The notes below the pieces were generated by a model that searched no databases, was not told the DNA's origin, and saw only the letters and a program-made list of their open reading frames with translations. From contig NZ_CP028918.1 of NCBI RefSeq assembly GCF_003060865.1, positions 2,344,001 through 2,408,000 on the forward strand: 64,000 bases of DNA, read 5' to 3'. Shown here one piece after another: positions 37,640-44,726 of the stretch (its first letter is position 1; each line of letters starts with the position of its first letter). The translations under genes were made by a program, and so were the position numbers. This DNA comes from Gemmobacter aquarius (GTDB lineage Bacteria; Pseudomonadota; Alphaproteobacteria; Rhodobacterales; Rhodobacteraceae).

Positions 37640-38818
37640 TCACATCGCGTCCAGCGCCTGCATGATATCGGCCACCAGATCACCCGCATCCTCCAGACCG
37701 ACCGAAAACCGGATCAGACCGGGCGTGATCCCCAGCGTTTCCTTCATCTCGGGCGAAAGCCGCTGGTGCGTCGTCGTCGCCGGATGCGTGGCGATGCTCT
37801 TGGCATCCCCCAGATTGTTGGAAATCTTTGCAATCTGCAAAGCGTTCATGAAGCGGAACGCCGCCTCTTTCCCCGCCTTGATGTCAAAGGTCACCAAAGT
37901 CCCGCCCGACCCCATCTGCTCCATCGCAAGCGCGTGCTGCGGATGGCTTTCCAGGCCTGGAAAGATCACCCGCCCCAGCCGCGCATCGCCTTCGAGCGCC
38001 CGCGCAATGGTCAGGGCGCTCTCGGCCATCGCACGGCAGCGCAGATCCAGCGTCGCCATGCCGTTCAGCATGATCCAAGACGTAAACGGGCTCATCGACC
38101 CGCCGGTATGCTTCATGTATGGCTCAAGCACCTTGCGGATATACTCCTTGGTCCCGCAAACCACGCCGCCAAGCGCGCGCCCCTGCCCGTCGATGTGCTT
38201 GGTGGTGGAATAGACCACCACATCCGCACCCTGCTCGACCGCACGGCTAAAGATCGGCGTCGCAAACACGTTGTCCACGATCACCAAGGCGCCGACCGCA
38301 TGCGCGATCTCGGCCACGCCGCGAATATCGACCAGTTCCAGCGTCGGGTTCGACATCGATTCGAAGAACACCGCCTTGGTCGCGGGCTTTACCGCCGCCC
38401 GCCACGCCCCCAGATCGGCCCCGTCGACGAAGGTAACGTTCACCCCGTAGCGCGTCAAAACCTCTTCGAGGATATAAAGACACGACCCGAACAGCGCACG
38501 GGAAGACACCACATGGTCCCCCGCCCGCAACATCGAGGTCAGCGCCCCGTTCACCGCCGCCATGCCGGAAGCGGTGGCAAATGCATCCTCGGTCCCCTCC
38601 AGCCCCGCGATCCGCTCTTCGAACATCCGCGTGGTGGGGTTGCCGTAACGGGCATAGATGAACTCGTCATCCCCCGCCTTGACGAAGCGCGCCTCGGCGC
38701 TTTCGGCACTGTCGTAAGCGAATCCCTGCGTCAGAAAGATCGCCTCGGCCATCTCGCCATACTGGCTGCGGCGGCTGCCCTCGTGCACCAGTCGCGTGCG
38801 CGTTTTCCATTCGGTCAT
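37640..38818 (-). CDS. metZ: O-succinylhomoserine sulfhydrylase
   Basis: 392-residue PLP enzyme of the Cys/Met metabolism family that makes homocysteine directly from O-succinylhomoserine and sulfide. Blocks: YARYGNPTTRMFEERIAGLEG, ATASGMAAVNGAL, and the PLP lysine in YSTTKHIDGQGRALGG. Closely related O-acetylhomoserine enzymes are larger, so metZ fits the length. GGAGG lies eight bases before the ATG. Expression is very probably controlled by the SAM-II riboswitch and terminator in its leader. Confidence 0.93.
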   Translation of the reverse strand: MTEWKTRTRLVHEGSRRSQYGEMAEAIFLTQGFAYDSAESAEARFVKAGDDEFIYARYGNPTTRMFEERIAGLEGTEDAFATASGMAAVNGALTSMLRAGDHVVSSRALFGSCLYILEEVLTRYGVNVTFVDGADLGAWRAAVKPATKAVFFESMSNPTLELVDIRGVAEIAHAVGALVIVDNVFATPIFSRAVEQGADVVVYSTTKHIDGQGRALGGVVCGTKEYIRKVLEPYMKHTGGSMSPFTSWIMLNGMATLDLRCRAMAESALTIARALEGDARLGRVIFPGLESHPQHALAMEQMGSGGTLVTFDIKAGKEAAFRFMNALQIAKISNNLGDAKSIATHPATTTHQRLSPEMKETLGITPGLIRFSVGLEDAGDLVADIMQALDAM

Positions 38819-38836
38819 CGTGGCGGCCTCCGGCCA

Positions 38837-38872
38837 AGAAAAAGCCCCGGAACACCCAAAGGCTCCGAGGCG
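38837..38872 (-). terminator. terminator in metZ leader (riboswitch expression platform)
   Basis: On the minus strand a stem GCCTCGGA / TCCGGGGC (one G-U) is followed by TTTTT, between the SAM-II aptamer and the metZ ribosome site. Its position is that expected for control by premature termination. Confidence 0.75.
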
Positions 38873-38884
38873 CTTGCCCGCGAA

Positions 38885-38938
38885 CCCTCTTTAGCGGCTT
38901 GTTTAACGTGGCCCGCAATCCGGTAACAAAGCGCCACG
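38885..38938 (-). promoter_or_regulatory. SAM-II riboswitch
   Basis: In the metZ leader, read on the minus strand: P1 GTGGC / GCCAC (38937-38933 with 38912-38908) enclosing a loop with TTTGTTACCGGATTGC, then GTTAAACAAG and the hallmark CGCTAAAGAGGG. These are the conserved elements of the SAM-II pseudoknot aptamer, known from alphaproteobacterial met genes. Binding of S-adenosylmethionine should switch metZ off. Confidence 0.88.
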
Positions 38939-39101
38939 GCAGGCGAATACCCCCGCACAAACCAAAGGTCAACTGCCCGAAACCCGCGCGCCGCTGCTCG
39001 CCACGGCGCTTTGCCTTGTGCATCTGCGCAGGGAAATCGCCCTTGCCGCCACGCCGCGATGCCGCATCATTCCTTTCAGACCGATCAAAGGATATCCCGC
39101 C

Positions 39102-39803
39102 ATGACCGCCCCCATCGACCTGTTCTACTGGCCCACCCCCAACGGCAAGAAAATCACCGTAGCACTCGAGGAAATGGGCCTGCCCTACACCGTGCATCCC
39201 GTCAACATCGGCGCAGGCGACCAGTTCAAACCCGAATTCCTCGCCATAGCCCCCAACAACCGCATGCCCGCGATCACCGATCCCGACGGCCCCGATGGCC
39301 AGCCCGTCTCCATCTTCGAATCCGGCGCGATCCTGCAATACCTCGCCCGCAAGACCGGCCAGTTCTGCGGCCCGACCGAACGCGACCGCATCGCGGTGGA
39401 CCAATGGCTGATGTGGCAGATGGGCGGTGTCGGCCCCATGGCAGGCCAGGCCCACCACTTCCTGACCTACGCCCCCGCGATGGACCCGCCCCACGACCTG
39501 CCCTACGCCAAAGAGCGTTACAAGCGCGAGGTCGCACGGCTTTACGGCGTGCTCGACCGCCAGCTTGCCAAACACGCCTATGTCGCGGGCGATTTCCTCT
39601 CCATCGCCGATTTCGCGATCTGGCCTTGGGCGATGGGCTGGCAGGGCCAGCAGCAGACGCTGGACGACAAACCCCACATGAAACGCTGGCTCGACGAACT
39701 GGCCGCCCGTCCGGCATTCGTGGCAGGCGCTGCCGTCGGCGCCGAACACCGCAACACCAACACCACCGACCGCAAGGCGCAGGAAATCCTGTTCAAACGC
39801 TGA
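39102..39803 (+). CDS. glutathione S-transferase family protein (YghU/nu-class like)
   Basis: 233 residues. The N-terminal thioredoxin fold (IDLFYWPTPNGKKITVALEEMG, NNRMPAITD, FESGAILQYLA) and C-terminal helical domain (YVAGDFLSIADFAIWPW) match the YghU/Ure2-like group, where TPNG replaces a catalytic Ser or Cys. Such enzymes often reduce peroxides with glutathione. ATG 39102 has AAAGGA nine bases upstream. Followed by a terminator. Confidence 0.9.
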   Translation: MTAPIDLFYWPTPNGKKITVALEEMGLPYTVHPVNIGAGDQFKPEFLAIAPNNRMPAITDPDGPDGQPVSIFESGAILQYLARKTGQFCGPTERDRIAVDQWLMWQMGGVGPMAGQAHHFLTYAPAMDPPHDLPYAKERYKREVARLYGVLDRQLAKHAYVAGDFLSIADFAIWPWAMGWQGQQQTLDDKPHMKRWLDELAARPAFVAGAAVGAEHRNTNTTDRKAQEILFKR

Positions 39804-39874
39804 CCAAAGCGGCGGCAACAGGCACAAGCCCGTCCATTTGCTCCCGTTTCGCACCACCCGACCGATTTGCCTTG

Positions 39875-39910
39875 CCATGCACCCGATAAAGGTGCATGGT
39901 CGTTCTTGCT
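39875..39910 (+). terminator. rho-independent terminator of the GST gene
   Basis: Perfect 9-bp stem CCATGCACC / GGTGCATGG with loop CGATAAA (39875-39899), followed by the T-rich TCGTTCTTGCTT. Confidence 0.75.
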
Positions 39911-40020
39911 TATTCGATCTTTCGACCTTCTGTCTCCCCTCGGGCTTCAGACGCGACCTTGATGACCCTGAGCCGAGCCATCGCATGCTGCGGGTGGCAT
40001 ACTAGACAGGAGATCTCACG

Positions 40021-40227
40021 ATGGCCAACGGCACCGTGAAATGGTTCAACGCCACCAAAGGCTTCGGCTTTATCGCACCGGAAGGCGGCCAGAAGGACGT
40101 TTTCGTCCACATCAGCGCTCTCGAGCGTGCAGGCCTGCGCGGCCTGAATGATGGCCAGGCTGTGACCTATGACCTCGAGCGTGACCGCAACGGTCGCGAA
40201 TCGGCGACGAACCTCGCTCTGGCATAA
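40021..40227 (+). CDS. cold-shock domain protein
   Basis: 68 residues; a single OB-fold with RNP1 KGFGFI and RNP2 VFVHIS, an RNA chaperone that melts structured mRNA. Starts MANGTVKWFNATKGFG and has AGGAGA nine bases upstream of ATG. About 120 bases of leader lie between the GST terminator and the start, as is common for csp mRNAs. A perfect terminator follows. Confidence 0.95.
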   Translation: MANGTVKWFNATKGFGFIAPEGGQKDVFVHISALERAGLRGLNDGQAVTYDLERDRNGRESATNLALA

Positions 40228-40248
40228 TCTGCCAAGGCACTGAATGCG

Positions 40249-40277
40249 AAAAGGGCGGCCTTCGGGCCGCCCTTTTT
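40249..40277 (+). terminator. rho-independent terminator of csp
   Basis: Stem AAAAGGGCGGCC / GGCCGCCCTTTT with a TTCG tetraloop followed by a T tract; a textbook intrinsic terminator. Confidence 0.95.
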
Positions 40278-40289
40278 CATTCGACCGGC

Positions 40290-40441
40290 AAAATTTCTGC
40301 GAAATTTTCGGCGCCCCCGGGTCAGGCCCCGAAGAATTTTCCAGAAAATTCTTCGTCCGCACCCTGCACCCAACGGCACCACCAAAGATTTTTCGCCGAA
40401 AAATCTTCTACTGCCCCGAGATTTTTCGTCGAAAAATCTCG
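40290..40441. repeat. array of four AT-rich hairpins (array D)
   Basis: D1 40290-40308: stem AAAATTTC, loop TGC. D2 40330-40355: stem CGAAGAATTTTC, 2-nt centre CA. D3 40385-40407: stem AAGATTTTTC, loop GCC. D4 40417-40441: stem CGAGATTTTTC, loop GTC. All stems are perfect. They fill the convergent gap after the csp terminator and before the yciB stop, so they would serve yciB on the minus strand. Confidence 0.9.
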
Positions 40442-40446
40442 TCCGG

Positions 40447-41091
40447 TCAGTCCGCCTTGTCCTGTTCGCCGTCCTTTTCGCCGTCCGTCTCGCCGTCCTC
40501 TTCGATCCCGTAGCGGTTCAGCACGCCCCCTTGCGTCATGAAGAACCCGAACAGCGCCGCCGTCAGCCCGAAGGTCTTGAAATTCACCCAGACCTCGGTC
40601 GAAAAGCTGCGCCAGATCACCTCGTTGGCCACCGCCAGCGCAAAGAAGAACGCACACAGACGCCGCGTCAGGATCATCCAGCCCTCGGGCTGCATCGGCA
40701 GCGCCTCTTCCATCACCAGCTTCAGGTAGCTTTGCCCCCGCAGCAGCCCGAACCCCAGCAAGCCGCCGAACAGCAGGTAGATCATCGTCGGCTTCATCTT
40801 GAAGAACCGCTCGTCCTTGAACCAGACCGACAGCCCGCCGAACACCACGACCAGCACCACGGTCGCGATCTGCATCTTCGACAACTTGCCCGTCAGCCAC
40901 CACAGGATGCCCGTCGTCACCAGCATCAGCGGAATGAACGCCGCCGTCATCAGGATAAACCCGCTGTAAGGACTGCCGAACACCTCGAACGTCTGCTCGC
41001 GCAGCTTCATGTATCCGGCAAAGAACAGCACCACCGGCCCCAGTTCCAGTGCCAGCTTCACCCCCGGATGCACCTTGCGTTCACCGCTCAT
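40447..41091 (-). CDS. yciB: septation protein A / inner membrane protein YciB
   Basis: 214 residues, IspZ/YciB family, with five or so helices (LALELGPVVLFFAGYM, FILMTAAFIPLMLV) and the conserved KPTMIYLLFGGLLG and NEVIWRSFSTEVWVNFKTFG. Involved in envelope integrity and septation. The last 18 residues are an acidic repeat (EEDGETDGEKDGEQDKAD) unusual for the family. Start overlaps the EamA stop (ATGA). Third gene of ftsY-eamA-yciB. Confidence 0.92.
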   Translation of the reverse strand: MSGERKVHPGVKLALELGPVVLFFAGYMKLREQTFEVFGSPYSGFILMTAAFIPLMLVTTGILWWLTGKLSKMQIATVVLVVVFGGLSVWFKDERFFKMKPTMIYLLFGGLLGFGLLRGQSYLKLVMEEALPMQPEGWMILTRRLCAFFFALAVANEVIWRSFSTEVWVNFKTFGLTAALFGFFMTQGGVLNRYGIEEDGETDGEKDGEQDKAD

Positions 41092-41987
41092 CCCGCCATC
41101 TCCATGATCACCGCGCCAAGCGCTATCAGCCCCATCAGCAGGGTCCGCATCCTGCCCACCTTCTCGCCCAGAACCAGCCACCCGATCAAGGCCGCAAACA
41201 CCGTCGATGTCTCGCGCAGCACCGCCGCCTCGCCCACCTTGTCAAGACGCGTCGCCAACATGATCGACCCGAAGGACAGATAGGCGATCACCGCCCCGAA
41301 CACCCCCAGCCGCAGCATGGGCCAGACCTCGGCCCCCCGCACCGCCAGCAAGCGCCGCGCAAAGACCAGCGGAAACAGCACCCCGTCGATCAGGAAAAAC
41401 CACGCAAGAAACGTGAACGGGTCCGCCGTCGCCCGTATCCCGTAAGCGTCATAGGTGGTGTAGATCGCAACGGTCGCCCCCGTCGCCACCGCGAGCCAAA
41501 GCGCGGGCACCAGCGTCTCGCGGTCCACCGAAACATGGCGCAGGTTATAGGCCGCCAGCCCGAAGATTCCCGCCATCAGCACCGCCAGCCCCGCCCATTG
41601 CCCGGGCGCGAAATGCTCGCCAAAGACAATCCCCGCCCCGATCACCGCAAAGAACGGCCCCGTCCCGCGCACCACGGGGTAAACCACGGTATAGGCCCCC
41701 CGCGCATAGGTCATCGCCTGCAACCATTTGTAACCGGCATGGATGACGAAGGCCCCCGCAAAGATCGGCCACATATGCGGCTCTGGCCATGGCACCACGA
41801 AGATCACGAAAGGCAGCGCCAGCACGAAATAGAACACGTCGATCACCGCACGGCTGATCCACGGATCGTAGCGCCCCTTCTGCAAAGCCCCGAACAGCGC
41901 ATGCAGCACAGCCGCCGCCAGCGCGAGGGCAAGCGCCAGATCATGCCCCGCAGGCGTGCCCTCCAGCGACTGCACCCAGCCGCTCAC
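41088..41987 (-). CDS. EamA/DMT family transporter
   Basis: 299 residues with about ten helices in two EamA repeats (ALALALAAAVLHALFGALQ; VFGAVIAYLSFGSIMLATR, ending ALGAVIMEMAG). Drug/metabolite transporter superfamily, substrate unknown. Start is a GTG overlapping the ftsY stop (GTGA), so it is translationally coupled to ftsY and yciB. Confidence 0.88.
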   Translation of the reverse strand: MSGWVQSLEGTPAGHDLALALALAAAVLHALFGALQKGRYDPWISRAVIDVFYFVLALPFVIFVVPWPEPHMWPIFAGAFVIHAGYKWLQAMTYARGAYTVVYPVVRGTGPFFAVIGAGIVFGEHFAPGQWAGLAVLMAGIFGLAAYNLRHVSVDRETLVPALWLAVATGATVAIYTTYDAYGIRATADPFTFLAWFFLIDGVLFPLVFARRLLAVRGAEVWPMLRLGVFGAVIAYLSFGSIMLATRLDKVGEAAVLRETSTVFAALIGWLVLGEKVGRMRTLLMGLIALGAVIMEMAG

Positions 41988-42979
41988 TCCTGCCCGACCA
42001 GCGCCTTGGCGAAATCCTCGGGGTCGAACGGCGCCAGATCGTCGATCTGCTCGCCCACCCCGATTGCATGGATCGGCAACCCGAACTTGTCGGCCAGTGA
42101 CACCAGCACGCCCCCCTTCGCCGTCCCGTCGAGCTTGGTCATCACCAGCCCCGTCACATCGGCGATCTTGCGGAATATCTCCACCTGGGAAACCGCATTC
42201 TGCCCCGTCGTCGCATCCAGCACCAAAAGCGTGTTATGCGGCGCGCTCGGATCTTTCTTGCGAAGCACCCGCACGATCTTGGCCAGCTCTTCCATCAGAT
42301 CGGCACGGTTCTGCAATCGCCCCGCCGTATCGATCAGCAGCAAATCCGCCCCGTCCGCCTGCGCCTTTGTCAGCGCATCGAAGGCCAGACTGGCAGGATC
42401 AGACCCTTCCGGCGCCGTCAGCACCGGAACCCCTGCCCGCTCGCCCCAGACCTGCAACTGCTCGACCGCCGCCGCGCGGAACGTGTCACCGGCCGCAATC
42501 ACCACCGACTTTCCCGCCGCCTTGAACTGGCTCGCGAGCTTGCCGATCGTCGTGGTCTTGCCCGACCCGTTCACCCCCACCACCAGCACCACCTGCGGGC
42601 GCTGCGCGTAAATCGGCAAGGGCCGCGCCACGGGCTGCATGATCCGCGTGATCTCGTCGGCCAGCGCCGCGCGCAACTCGCGCGTCGACACCCGCTTGCC
42701 GAACCGGCCTTCCGCGATGTTGGCCGTCACCCGCGTCGCGGTCTCGACCCCCATATCCGCGCCGATCAGCACATCCTCAAGGCTTTCGAGCATGGCATCA
42801 TCGACCAGCCGCCGCGGCTCGTCCGCACCAAAGATGCGCCCCAGAAGCCCCGGCTTGACCGCAGACTCCCCTGCAGCAGCTTCTGGCGCCGCATCGGCGG
42901 CCACCAAAGCCTCCAGCCCTTCGCCGATCTTGTCAGAAGACCGGAACATCCGGTCGCGCAATTTCTTCAGAAATGACAT
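41984..42979 (-). CDS. ftsY: signal recognition particle receptor
   Basis: 331 residues. GTPase that delivers SRP-bound ribosomes to the translocon. The acidic A domain is short; the NG domain carries G1 GVNGSGKTTTIGKLA, DTFRAAAVEQL, G3 DTAGRLQNR and G4 TKLDGTAKGG. Start MSFLKKLRDRMF at 42979. Co-transcribed with eamA and yciB. Confidence 0.96.
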   Translation of the reverse strand: MSFLKKLRDRMFRSSDKIGEGLEALVAADAAPEAAAGESAVKPGLLGRIFGADEPRRLVDDAMLESLEDVLIGADMGVETATRVTANIAEGRFGKRVSTRELRAALADEITRIMQPVARPLPIYAQRPQVVLVVGVNGSGKTTTIGKLASQFKAAGKSVVIAAGDTFRAAAVEQLQVWGERAGVPVLTAPEGSDPASLAFDALTKAQADGADLLLIDTAGRLQNRADLMEELAKIVRVLRKKDPSAPHNTLLVLDATTGQNAVSQVEIFRKIADVTGLVMTKLDGTAKGGVLVSLADKFGLPIHAIGVGEQIDDLAPFDPEDFAKALVGQE

Positions 42980-43072
42980 GCCGTCGCTTTCCTTGCCGCT
43001 CCCCTTCCACCTAGTCCTTTCCCGCCGCAAACAAAAGGCCCCCTAGGCACCGCCTGCCGCCCGCACCGCCCT

Positions 43073-43104
43073 GATCCACCCCCGATCCACCCCCGATCCA
43101 CCCT
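43073..43104. repeat. 11-bp tandem repeat upstream of lysC
   Basis: Two copies of GATCCACCCCC and a third diverging at the end (GATCCACCCTT), in the ftsY-lysC divergent region about 60 bases before the lysC start. Confidence 0.8.
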
Positions 43105-43165
43105 TGCACCTATCCCCCGCCCCGCATAAGAAGCGCCCCAATTCTGGCCTTGGCGGGGGGGACGC

Positions 43166-44428
43166 ATGCCGCTTCTCGTGATGAAATTCGGCGGCACTTC
43201 GGTGGCCGACCTCGCGCGCATCAAAAACGCCGCGGCCAAGGTCAAACGCGAGGTGGAACGCGGCTATGACGTCATCGTCATCGTCTCGGCCATGTCGGGC
43301 AAGACCAACGAACTCGTCGGCTGGGTCGAAGCCACCTCGCCGCTCTATGACGCCCGCGAATATGACGCCGTGGTCTCCTCCGGCGAGAACGTCACCGCAG
43401 GCCTCATGGCGCTGACGCTTCAGGAAATGGATGTCCCCGCACGGTCATGGCAGGGCTGGCAAGTCCCGATCCAGACCACCTCTGCCCATGCCTCGGCCCG
43501 CTTCATCGACATTCCCCGCGCCAATATCGACGCAAAGTTTGCCGAAGGCTTCAAGGTCGCAGTGGTCGCGGGCTTTCAGGGCGTCTCGCCCGAAGGCCGC
43601 ATCACCACCCTTGGCCGTGGCGGCAGTGACACCACCGCCGTCGCCTTCGCCGCCGCCTTCTCGGCGGAACGCTGCGACATCTACACCGATGTCGACGGCG
43701 TCTACACCACCGACCCGCGCATCACCGACAAGGCGCGCAAACTCCCGAAGATCGCCTTCGAGGAAATGCTGGAACTCGCCTCGCTCGGCGCCAAGGTCCT
43801 GCAAACCCGCTCGGTCGAACTGGCCATGCGCTACAACGTCCGCCTGCGCGTGCTCTCCTCCTTCGAGGATACCGACGAAAACTCTGGAACCCTGGTCTGC
43901 GACGAGGATGAAATCATGGAATCGAAAGTCGTCTCCGGCGTGGCCTATTCCCGCGACGAAGCAAAAATGACCCTCGTCACGGTCGAGGACCGCCCCGGCG
44001 TCGCCTCGGCCATCTTCGGCCCCCTCGCCGAAGCAGGGGTGAACGTGGACATGATCGTCCAGAACATTTCCGAAAAGAACTACGCAGGCCACGCGGGCGC
44101 CGTGACCGACATGACCTTCTCGGTCCCGACCAATCAGGTCGCACGCGCCAAAAAGGCGATGGAAGACGCCCAGGCCGCAGGCCACATCAAATACGATGAT
44201 CTCAACGTCGACACCGATGTCGCCAAGGTCTCGGTCGTCGGTATCGGCATGCGGTCGCATGCAGGCGTCGCCGCCAAGATGTTCGCGGCACTCGCTGCCG
44301 AAAACGTCAACATCAAGGTCATCGCCACCTCGGAAATCAAGATCTCCGTCCTGATCGACCGCAAATACATGGAACTCGCCGTGCAAGCCCTGCACGACGC
44401 CTTCGAACTCGACAAGGCCGGCGCCTGA
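43166..44428 (+). CDS. lysC: aspartate kinase
   Basis: 420 residues. Phosphorylates aspartate, the entry to Lys, Thr and Met synthesis. Catalytic domain has VMKFGGTSVADLARI, VSAMSGKTNELVGW and LGRGGSDTTAVAFAAA; two C-terminal ACT domains (MTLVTVEDRPGVASAIF and VSVVGIGMRSHAGVAAKMF) bind feedback inhibitors. Followed by a 7+7-bp hairpin and, 298 bases on, ptsP. Confidence 0.96.
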   Translation: MPLLVMKFGGTSVADLARIKNAAAKVKREVERGYDVIVIVSAMSGKTNELVGWVEATSPLYDAREYDAVVSSGENVTAGLMALTLQEMDVPARSWQGWQVPIQTTSAHASARFIDIPRANIDAKFAEGFKVAVVAGFQGVSPEGRITTLGRGGSDTTAVAFAAAFSAERCDIYTDVDGVYTTDPRITDKARKLPKIAFEEMLELASLGAKVLQTRSVELAMRYNVRLRVLSSFEDTDENSGTLVCDEDEIMESKVVSGVAYSRDEAKMTLVTVEDRPGVASAIFGPLAEAGVNVDMIVQNISEKNYAGHAGAVTDMTFSVPTNQVARAKKAMEDAQAAGHIKYDDLNVDTDVAKVSVVGIGMRSHAGVAAKMFAALAAENVNIKVIATSEIKISVLIDRKYMELAVQALHDAFELDKAGA

Positions 44429-44440
44429 TCCTGCCGTAGG

Positions 44441-44477
44441 GTGGGTGGTTCCCTGCGGCACGCAGGGGTTCACCCAC
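44441..44477. repeat. two-step palindrome after lysC
   Basis: GTGGGTG-gtt-CCCTGCG, loop GCA, then CGCAGGG-gtt-CACCCAC: two nested perfect 7-bp stems with symmetrical GTT internal loops. It begins 12 bases after the lysC stop and lacks a T tract. Reads like a dispersed repetitive palindrome, but no second copy is in the window. Confidence 0.7.
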
Positions 44478-44726
44478 CACCGACAAGCAAAACCGCGCCT
44501 CCGTTGCCGCGTATCTGCAAAAGGCCATCGCCTTTGCCGTGTGACGCGGCGTCCGCCATCCAGCCGGTGGCCCAAAGCAACCGGCCAGCGCCCGACCCGC
44601 CCATGGCGGGCGCTCCCCGCTCCGGTCCCCACACCGGTCCCCGCATTCCCGCGACCAAGCCCGTTCACCTTCCCGCCCTGATGTGCTTTAACCATCAGGC
44701 ACCCCCCAGCAATCGGGCCAAAGATC

